Shown: one piece after another, positions 55,795-64,000 of the stretch | How the letters are laid out: every line of letters begins with the position of its first letter | Numbering within the stretch: position 1 is the first letter of the stretch | Assembly (NCBI GenBank): GCA_002286715.1 | Contig: NSJX01000060.1 | Location: 13,254-77,253 of the forward strand | Source: Dentipellis sp. KUC8613 | Taxonomy: Eukaryota; Basidiomycota; Agaricomycetes; Russulales; Hericiaceae | Reading direction: 5' to 3' | Length of the DNA stretch: 64,000 bases | The notes under the pieces: generated by a model | Databases searched by the model: none | Told to the model about the DNA's origin: nothing | What the model saw: the letters and a program-made list of their open reading frames with translations, nothing else | Made by a program: the position numbers and the translations under genes

Positions 55795-56461
55795 CCGTAC
55801 TGGAGAACAGCATCGCAACGAAGCTTTCATTCGGAAACGCACTTGAACGACCGAGCTTTACACACACATATAACCTCATCGTGAGCTGCATACTCTGAAA
55901 TCCTAAATCAAGTCCATTCTCACACATTTACAGCATCAGACCCTTGCATCTGACTCTACCCACCATCGAACGACATTGTGATCCGCCATTCAAACGAACT
56001 GTATCCGCATACATGAAGACTATCGGTGACTCACACATTCCCATATCGTCGTGGATCCTCAGCCGGAAATGCATGCCGGCCTTCTGTCGCCTCACGCGTC
56101 CAGCCCTGCGGGCACGGAGGGCGCGGTGTCCTTGACGGCGTCCCCGCTGAGACTTCCTCTTAGGTGTCTCCTTCTTGTCGGCAGAGTTGTCGCACGACTT
56201 GCCATATGTATACTTCTACCTATATGCAGAGAATAGCAGTATACCTCATTTACAACAGACAAACAGTACCATTCAGCTCGTATTCGACATTGGAACAAAG
56301 CCGCTGGGACTCGTAGGCGTCAACGCCTTCGCACCCTTCGGCTTTCTATGAAGGTATAGATGGTGAAAATATTGTACAACGTCATTTGCTTGACATACAT
56401 TCTCGGTTATCCGAGAAGCGAGCCGCGCCTCCTGGGCGCAAGCTTAGCTGCAGTGGTGCAC
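55795..56461. other. Convergent intergenic region; no supported gene
   Basis: About 670 bp between the metacaspase and glycosyltransferase 3' ends. Short frames only. Confidence 0.5.
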
Positions 56462-57957
56462 CTAGAAGGAGGGAGGAAGATTGATGTTCATGTCTTCAAT
56501 CTCGCATCTCTGGAAATCTTTGTGGCGTTCCTCCTCCATCTCTGTCCACACATCCTCCCACCAGCCGATCTCCCTGCGAAGCCTACGCGCCCCCGGCATC
56601 TTGAATTGCTGGATACTGGAGTGCATGACCCGCCGTGCGAGGCGCATGATCTCCGTCCCATCCGCGCGCACGTTCAGATGGCCCAACTGGCCGAAGTGCG
56701 CGACCTTGAGCACGCGCTCCTCCGGGGACGTGATCATGTCCCACATGTCGACATTACGATTTTTGATGGCCAGCTGGGCGTTATAGGTGTACGGCAAGCG
56801 GACGGCCTCGGCGGCGAAGAACGCGTTGAGGCGCTCCTGCAGGGTCTGCCGCTTCCAGGAGCGCGACTGGTCCGTGTCCCCGCGCGTGACGAGCGTCGAG
56901 AAAATGTCCGTCGACGGGCGCACTGCGAGCACGTTAGCGCTGAATGTGTTCTCGTTCGTCGCGTCGCTGGTTGCGGCGAAGCCGAAGGGCAGAGTGAAAA
57001 GCTCGTCGAAGCGCCCTCGCACGAGCGAGCCCGGGCTGAGGTAGACGGCGCGCTCGACACCCTCGTGCGCGAGCGACCACAGCGCGAGCGGCGCGTGCTG
57101 GTCACGATAGGGGACCATCCGAAAATCCCAGTGGTGCTGCGACTTGAGCGCGCGCGAGGTGATGGCGTGCGGCGTCCAGCCGACCGAGCGCGCGAGGCAG
57201 AGGGAGTAGGCGGAGACGGTGCCGGGGAAGTACATCATTAGGCGGACCGGGTCTGGGGTGGGGGAACACGAGTTGATCGAGTAGTGCTGTGAGATGGAGT
57301 GTCCGAGGATGAGCAAGGGGAGGATCTCTGCCGCCTCGCTGCCTAGCGCGGTCACAATGGCCGTTGTGTTTGGGCCTGGTTGAGGAGCAAAAAGCTCCAT
57401 GTTGTCCTTCCTGGATTCGAAAGAGTAGGTCGGCTGCTGCTGTCTGCATACACAAATAGGGCAACTCACATGATGTGGTAATCATCTAGAGGTGTTCTGG
57501 GTCGAGCATGCCTGCATGGGCTAGGGTAGTAGCTCCTCGAAGTGTGCTTCCACTTCACAATTGTGACAACGAGGTTCGCGATACCAAGGAAGATGAGGAC
57601 GATGAACAGGAGGCCCAGGGAAATCCAGCGCCTCTTGGCTTTTAGCTTGTCCGCGAAAGACGTAGTGGGCAGATATATGGGTCCAGAATTTGGGGCCCAT
57701 GTTGGAATAAATCGCGAGCCCGAGAAAGCGGGGTGCCACGAACGGGCACGGAGCTTGGTCCACAAACTGGCTAGTGTAGTTGCAGAAAGGCGGGGGCCAT
57801 ATTGAGAATGGGCGTCGGTGTCAATGAAAGTAGGAACGTCTGAGCTTGTCGACGCCGAAGGCTGGAGGAGCTGCTCTACATCGGGCACGACCATAGCGGT
57901 GTCGTTGTCGCCGTCCTTCGACAGAAGAGGCTTGAACTCCCTTTCGGCGACGTTCAT
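56462..57957 (-). CDS. Type II membrane glycosyltransferase, GT8 (glycogenin-like) fold, lacking the DxD motif
   Basis: Two exons: 57957-57470 and 57410-56462, giving 478 aa. An acidic and Ser-rich cytosolic tail (residues 1-110) is followed by one membrane helix (WISLGLLFIVLIFLGIANLV, about 111-134) and a lumenal domain. The domain resembles GT8: TTAIVTALGSEAAEILPLLI, PLALWSLAHEGVERAVYL, RFDELFTLP, NTFSANVLAVRPSTDIF, RLPYTYNAQLAI and VLKVAHFGQLGH. Where family members have DxD (metal and UDP-sugar binding), this protein has YLSPGSLV (about 286-293). The intron was taken as 59 nt (57469-57411); an earlier acceptor would leave only 26 nt. It could be a Golgi transferase with altered chemistry, or an inactive relative. 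Confidence 0.8.
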
Positions 57958-58982
57958 GGTGATGAAGGAAGTAGTCGTCAGTAGTTGAAAGAGAGTGCCT
58001 CGCAATCTTTTTGGATGGTTTTATAGAGGACGCGACTATGAGGACCCCGAATACCTTTGTAGACCAAAAGCCGTCGACGTTCACGACTCCTCCCTCCGCA
58101 TTCGTGTACTTTTGGTGACTCTGTAACCCAACGGCCTTGCGAGGCTGCGTTCTTGTTGGAATCTGCAGCTATGCCCATTCAAAGTCAAGTAGTCATCAGT
58201 AACTGTCAAGTTTTCCGATGTCCAAAAAAGACCGTAACATGGCTACTTGCGCCTGCTTGCCATCCCGTAGTTCTGATAAATGCCATTGGCGATGGCCAAC
58301 CCCTACCTTTTGTCTGTTGCGGACTCAACTCGAGTCCCATCTTGCCACATCTGCGTCGTCTGGACATCAGTAATCATGGCGGGTCCTATGTCGTATGTCA
58401 GAGAATGCATTGCTCATAGCAGCACGATCCAGAACTGTCAACGCCCGCACCGCCTGGCACAAGCCCCCCGACCTGAATCAGGTTGAAGAACCCGCGTCAG
58501 TATGATATGCTTGGTTTATTGTATAGAGGGAGAAATCGTACCGACCGGCGAGTATGTACATAAAGTAAGGCAAGTGGCACTGGAGTTTGGCGCCCAGTAA
58601 AGCTTTCTCACGATACGCGCAGGCTTGTGCGCCAGCCCGACTCGAACTATTCAGACTCCTTCGCCCATCCAACACCCCCCAACTTGCTGGAGGTAACTGG
58701 CCCTCATGCCGCCTCGACGCCTTCGGAGGCGTTGTAATGATACCGCCGCTTTTGACAAGTCCACGGTGAGTGTTCGTTCTCTTTATAGTCAGCTCACAGT
58801 TGCTTATAGTCAAAGATTTCGAGACGTCCTCAATTTTGGAACAGTATTATAGAAGGGTACGTCGCTACATACTTGACCATGAGGCTATGAGACAGTGTTT
58901 ATGCATGTCGCAGCTCAGCACCTAGACCCATTTGACTCAGAAAGGACGGCCGTATTAGGTTTACGCTTTGGGTGAGGCGCTG
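57958..58982. other. Divergent upstream region
   Basis: Lies between the glycosyltransferase (-) and the 59068 gene (+). Minus-strand TATAAAA (58025-58019) sits 62 bp before the transferase ATG. No gene of its own can be supported. Confidence 0.45.
58019..58025 (-). promoter_or_regulatory. TATA box of the glycosyltransferase gene
   Basis: TATAAAA on the minus strand, 62 bp upstream of the ATG at 57957. Confidence 0.55.
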
Positions 58983-58990
58983 TATATAAG
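58983..58990 (+). promoter_or_regulatory. TATA box of the 59068 gene
   Basis: TATATAAG, 85 bp before the ATG at 59068. Confidence 0.5.
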
Positions 58991-59067
58991 CGCAGTGTCC
59001 TCTAATTTCCAGCTCCCAACAATGCGAAACCGTCCCTCGCAATCCGTCCGCTCGACCACATCCCGGA

Positions 59068-60325
59068 ATGCGTGATGGCAAGTCTGGTCCTAGCGGTGTT
59101 TCGAACAGGTCTAGTCTGCACCAATATTCTAGAGAAGAAAGGAAGGTTACTCGGACTTACTTCCGCCCCCAACAGCTGTGGCCACGCAGCTCTCACCCTC
59201 CGCGCCAGGAGCCTAGCGACAAGATCCGGGGCACAACCAGCTTATGTCACGCCGCCTCATCGTCTGTCTCGAGTTCCCAAAACTTCTTCGCCAATGACGC
59301 AGCTCCGTCCTACCAGTCTATAGGCTATCGGGGAGTCGTTGTGAGCGAGCTGCAGTCTTTATCGAGCGGAATGCCACTTCGCTCTCAGTCTGTCTTATCA
59401 GCTCAAGGACTGGGAGTCGCTTCAGAATTACGCCACAGCGCCACAGATGGCTCAGACGTTCGTCGCAACTCCAATACCGTGGCGTCTCTTCAGTCTCCGC
59501 GTCGTCAAAGAGGTGCTCTGAGCGAACCAGGTGCTTCTTTGCGTAGAAAATCGACCTATGCTTCGAAGACAGCTGCGATCACGCAGAAGCCCTTTGATAC
59601 CACTGGAAGCCGATGTCTGCGCAGCTCACGCGGACGGGTACGTCTGCCAGTAGCGGCCAAATCTATGCCGGTAACGACTCACTGCTTTGATCCAATGATC
59701 TTCCATGTTGTTGAAACTTATTTACAGGAAATTTCAATCGCGATCAGTGTATCCACATCGCTCACAGCACCCGTTGCCACAGCTGTACCTGAAGTCTTGC
59801 GCGTTGAGCCCTCCACGCCGAAATTGACATCCCATAGCTCAAGTTCGTCACACGGGCGGCCGACCGGAGGTTCAAGGCTTCGAAGGCCATGTCCGTCCGC
59901 AAGAAGTCGCTATCCCGGCCTCTGGTCTCTTTCTTCGCCTCGAGTGAAACCGAAGCCTGCAGCAACTGATCTCGATAAGCTGCCCTCAAACACTAAGACT
60001 GAGAATGCATCGGCGAAGTTGCCGCCACGAAGGTTCCTCGATCGGACGCCTAAATGGCCTGCAGTTCGTGCCACGGTAGGTCTTTTGCCACCACGAATCA
60101 ACAGTGACGGCGTGCGAGAATCTGTGGTACCGGGATGGTCGCTCAACGATTTCAATGATCCCGCAATCAGACTTGGGGGTGATAAGCAGGTGCGGCCGCC
60201 GCCGCACTCTTCTCGCCTGGTGAGTCAGTCTGATATATATAGCTGGAGAGTCCTAACACGACTGTGCCCCCTAGGCGAGTATCAAGAGATTTTTGAAAGG
60301 GATGGATCGTATACACTGGCGCTGA
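59068..60325 (+). CDS. Serine/arginine/proline-rich disordered protein, function unknown
   Basis: Likely three exons: 59068-59670, 59728-60219, 60275-60325, giving 381 aa. The last intron is clear (donor GTGAGT, acceptor CCCCCTAG, 55 nt). The new end reads ASIKRFLKGMDRIHWR. Without it the frame runs to 60348 with a less protein-like tail. The first intron (donor GTAACG, acceptor TTTACAG) is 57 nt, free of stops and divisible by three, so retention would only add 19 residues. The protein is rich in Ser, Arg and Pro throughout (GVSNRSSLHQYSREER; SHSSSSSHGRPTGGS; KLPPRRFLDRTPKWPA) and has no domain I recognise. Possible phosphorylation-rich scaffold; this is a guess. Confidence 0.6.
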
Positions 60326-60982
60326 ACGGCTGCGCCCCAGGTCCTTAGCGTACACTCACACTCATTTGTACCTTGCATGATGGTCTGAGATCCGAGATGA
60401 TCTTAGCTTGCTTCATCGAATAATAAGCACCTATGCTACATTTTCTGTCGTGTGCTGTATATTCTCATTCAGGCGAATAAGCCACGAGGGAGCATTGGGG
60501 TATTCTCATGTTATTCAAGTTGATTGCATTGGGAGACAAGGCACTTATCATAATTCGGTGGCGGTGTCCCCAGGCCTTGTCATGTGTCGATTCAGAGATC
60601 GCCTCCCGTTGCAAGTCTTCCCCTCATCCCACGTTCTGAACGCCCCGCAAGCACGCGGCGGTTTTCGAATCAAATTCATCGAAATCGTTTGGTCTTCGGA
60701 TTCACTGCAATTCCCAAACCGTATACGACATGGGATGCTCTATTAGTATTCCGGTCAGATTCCGGCGACGAATTCCGGCGTAGGGTGTCTATCGCGAATC
60801 GCATTCATTTGACCATCATCTTCGACGGTTATGCAGCGAGCTATGCATACTGCTGTGTAACAAACCACGGGACTGGCCAGAGCGCTCTGTGGTTATCGGC
60901 TCGATCATATACGCAAGCTTTTAAAGGCCCTCAGCGACGAGTCAATGCTAGATCCACGTTGACTGAGGACTGAGTTCTGAGG
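60326..60982. other. No supported gene
   Basis: About 650 bp upstream of the plus-strand F-box gene. Frames at 60408-60746 and 60584-60973 are short and unlike known proteins. Confidence 0.45.
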
Positions 60983-62706
60983 ATGCGAGGTGTGTTTCTT
61001 TTTACTGGTATTGGGGCTGTATCCCCTAACGTGTAGGCTAGGTCTCGCTCGGCTCTTCAGGCCGAAGCAATGTGTTCGACGTGAAGATGCAAAGAGGACT
61101 CGACATGGCTCTATCGTGAGTACATGCCGTATTGTTGTCGCCGTTTCTCACCCGTTTTTGCGCTCAGGGTGCACGCTTGAGCAACGTCAAGAGTCCTTTG
61201 TCTGCGAATGATTTGCCAGAGGATGTCCTGCTCCTCATCTTCGATATCGTTCAGCAAGACTGGCTGTTACTTTTTGCCTCGCGGTCAGCATCGAGCCTCG
61301 CTGTCAAATGGATGTCTGTATCACACGTATGTCGCCGTTGGCGGTACACTGCGCTCAGGTCGGCTCGACTGTGGACGATGGTCACTTCGATACCATCGCC
61401 ATTGATACCTCTCTTCATCCAACGCTCTCAGGCTGCCCCCATTCATGCTTCCCTCCACCTATTCGACAATTACTACACGAGCGCCACGCATCAGATAGTC
61501 GACAGTGCATATCGCCTGTCTTGTCTTTGTCTCCACGGGAGCTCCACCACAATTCTTGAATGGTTACAGGCACCGTCGGGTCCCGCACCGCTGTTGGATA
61601 TACTCATCCTCTTCGCGGACGAGGGCTATAGAGATTTTGCAGCTCCCTCCGATTTTGTGCTACCCTCAGACTTGTTCGCAGGATATGTGCCTCGACTACG
61701 CGTTCTTCGCCTCACGGGTCTTACTGTGAATGCCAACTCTCCTCTCTTTTCCGAGATGTTGACCTGCTTGGAGCTGTGTGGCGATGTGAACGAGTTGAGG
61801 GTGCCGAAATTTTCTTTGTCTACATTCATTAGGATACTTCGTAGACTGCCGAACCTCACCGATCTTGCTGTCATGAACGTTCTCTCAGACCCTGGTGACG
61901 CGGCGTCGCTTGCCACATCGATGAGTGGCATTCTTCCCGTCAATTTGGACAACCTCAAGAAGCTCGGTTTCAAAACGCCTTTTGCGTTATTGTGGAAGGC
62001 CTTCATTATTCGCATCCATACCACCAATCTGACGCACATTCACCTTGTCACCCCAGTAGCCGCTCCCACAGAACTCCCATTGATATTTTCCCCTGTATCC
62101 AAAACATCAAACGACATTTTATCTCCCTTTTCTCTCTCAATCACAGGACATGGCGAGGACCTGACGATCAACGGAATGCGAAGCTGTTTGCCGAGTTCAC
62201 CGATGGACGAATTGGACTATGACTCCTTCCCTTATGCGGCAGGTTTGACTCTCGATGCTGCCGTCTATATACTGCCGGAAGTACTCTCGACGCTGTGTGC
62301 GGGACTCCCTCTGCACGCCGTCGAGTCTCTGCAAGTGTTCTACTACGGACCCGAAATCGATTGGATTGCTCTACTTCAACCTATGGTCAATATTGAATCA
62401 CTGCATGTTGCTTTTCCTCGGTGGGAGCGAGTACTCCCCGCGCTCAGTACGGTCGCGATCGACGAAGCCGGAGCGGTGCACATGCTATGCCCACGATTGC
62501 AGAAGCTAGCATTTACGTCACATATTGATGAGCCACCGGGCTTGTTCTTCGAGGCCCTGGCGATTGCGCTGCAGGTTCGCAAGGCGAATGGGTTGGAGTT
62601 GAAGGAGCTCTTATATAATAGGAAGCCTATCCCGTGTCGCGGTCCCACAGATCTTGTTCGTCTGAGGCAGCGGACGACTTCGCTACGGAAAAGGATACAG
62701 AAGTGA
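60983..62706 (+). CDS. F-box protein paralogue 5 (more distant member, plus strand)
   Basis: Three exons: 60983-60989 (7 nt: ATGCGAG), 61042-61115 (74 nt), 61168-62706, giving 539 aa. The joined N-terminus reads MRGLARLFRPKQCVRREDAK, which parallels the LRRLFSPKQPRAAVDE segment of paralogue 2. The F-box follows as ANDLPEDVLLLIFDIVQQ with VSHVCRRWRYTALRSARLW. Then comes a leucine-rich region (YVPRLRVLRLTGLTV, LRRLPNLTDLAVMNVL, NLDNLKKLGF) and the C-terminal CPRLQKLAFTSHIDEP and ALQVRKANGLEL. An ORF-only reading would start inside intron 2 at 61132. Same exon design as the array at 27-35 kb, but 26 kb away and on the other strand. Probable SCF substrate receptor. Confidence 0.86.
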
Positions 62707-64000
62707 GCTTTTTGCGCGCGCCGCTAGCCGCTTTCTGACCATCTTTCAGTCGCCTCAGCCTCACGTTGTGAGACGCTTCAAGGCTCGTTGAAGATAATAT
62801 GTCAACATGCTGCAGGCAGACATTCGGTTTGGATATGTAATAGTTGAAGTAGACGTGCCTGCATCGGATCGCGCATAGCGAGGCATGCAGGGTGCGTGTT
62901 CTAGTGCTATTGTTTTGCCGGCCGCTCACCATACGCCCAGGAAACGGACGAATTTCATCTGTAAAATTAGCGACCCTGTAACAGAGCTGACGCCCACGGT
63001 TCTCATCGACTGCTCCCCAACCTCTTGAACCAAATAATTGCTATCTTCTTCGTTTCCTAATGCAGGACAACGCAAGGCTACTCATTTCACTGATGGCAGG
63101 TGCGAACCACGCGGCGCCCGCTACACGTGTTAGCAAGTACAAAGACATAGGCGCTCGATTAAGCATAGTAAGGGCATAGGACATGACGCACAGGGCGGTA
63201 AAACAAAAGAAATCGAAAATATGAAAAACCGCGCGAGCATGTGAGGTACATCCATGCGCAGATGACCTGGCTGAAGACATACGCAGAACAAGGCAGCGCC
63301 TTGGCGCGGCAGTCGCCACCCGCTGCTCACCGCTCGCAGCTCACCACCGATGTCCACCAACGCTATAAAATCCAGCCAATCGCAAGCCATTCCTCTGCCG
63401 CCACTCAATACTCCTCGGCGTGCCACACTCTTTCCCCATCCCTGTTCCATACCCGCCATCCACCTCACGCATAGTCCCGCGGGACCCCGGCCGTGCGATC
63501 CACGCCCACGGAAGTTCGCGCTGGCCAGTACACGGTGGGTTGACGCCTGCGATTCTGGATACTGGGAGACACGCTGAGACAGCGCCAACAGACCTGCAAA
63601 CATGGTCGCCGGAGAAGTTAGTCCTCAGGGTCTGGGTGTCTGCTGCCCATCCGACGACTGCCCACTGTGCGAGGATGGCACAGTTTCGCAACGCGCCCCA
63701 ATTGGCCTCGGCGCATTAGTGCTTGCGTACGCCTGCTGGCCCGCACCGGATGCCTGGGCTGCAATAGCTGCCAAGCCTTCCGGCATTGGGGGATACCCTG
63801 CCCACGACCCCATGCTTGACGGCATCGCCGGCCTTGGAACGTGAGGCTGCGACGTTGCCCAGTAGGCATCCCGGAAAGACGATGATGACGATGCGATACT
63901 TCGCATCCGACCGAAGATGCGATCGTCGGCGCACCGCGCGCTGGAGTCTGCAGGCGCGCCGAGGTCGGGAATGGGAGGCGAGACGAAAAAGACGCCTCAC
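62707..64000. other. No clearly supported gene
   Basis: Includes a possible 80-codon frame at 63602-63844 (+), starting MVAGEVSPQGLGVCCPSDD, with clustered cysteines (CCPSDDCPLC) and an Ala/Pro-rich end. It may be the first part of a gene with an intron after GTGAGGCTG, but I recognise nothing and cannot extend it with confidence. Confidence 0.35.

Noticed and set aside
57444..57469. A 26-nt intron in the glycosyltransferase gene
   Set aside because: Frame-compatible but too short; the acceptor at 57411-57412 gives 59 nt and the same frame.

Overview
This is a window of nuclear DNA from a filamentous basidiomycete, most likely an Agaricomycete. Wood-decay polypores have many of these families, but the order is an inference. 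The reasons are the gene structures: very many short GT-AG introns of about 45-65 nt, exons down to 3 nt, TATA boxes 60-130 bp before start codons, and families typical of Agaricomycetes. These include a pepsin-like secreted protease, a multicopper oxidase, F-box paralogue arrays, a short metacaspase and a gypsy gag with a CCHC knuckle. I rebuilt exons by hand. Each multi-exon model given with a full exon list sums to a multiple of three.

Layout. 1-7.9 kb is repeat-rich and gene-poor. It has a possible Pol III-type SINE head, a degenerate coding fragment duplicated in tandem (period about 400 bp), and a truncated Ty3/gypsy element on the minus strand (gag plus the protease start). 8-18 kb is a compact block of four genes: a secreted aspartic protease (+), a secreted or GPI-anchored acid phosphatase of the phosphoesterase family (-), a membrane-anchored multicopper oxidase with 16 exons including consecutive 5-nt and 3-nt micro-exons (+), and a 16-exon KEL3/KLHDC4-type kelch protein (-). 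18-22.9 kb has no gene I can support and ends in a purine-rich strand. A disordered acidic protein follows at 23 kb.

25.4-35.2 kb is an array of F-box paralogues on the minus strand: two intact genes, two decayed copies and one 3' fragment. A fifth, more distant member lies on the plus strand at 61-62.7 kb. The four complete or nearly complete members share a peculiar structure: a tiny first exon (7-19 nt), a second exon of 74 nt (65 nt in one), then one long exon.

36-44 kb carries an SPFH/band 7 protein (+), a ureohydrolase (agmatinase family) with a signal peptide (-) and a MATE transporter (+). The last two each appear to contain a GC-AG intron. 44-52 kb holds a dead xylose-isomerase-like TIM-barrel gene and two tandem MFS sugar transporters. 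These are intact paralogues differing by one intron. 52-58 kb holds a small one-helix membrane protein, a short metacaspase and a type II membrane GT8-like glycosyltransferase that lacks the DxD motif. 59-60.3 kb has a serine-rich protein of unknown function.

The secreted protease, phosphatase and oxidase suit nutrient release from plant litter, and the sugar-transporter pair next to a decayed sugar-isomerase-like gene suggests a former sugar-use neighbourhood. Both are inferences. I see no rRNA, no certain tRNA, no CRISPR array, and no wholly new multi-gene system. The most unusual points are the micro-exons in the oxidase, the GC-AG introns, and the F-box array with its inverted repeats and hairpin.
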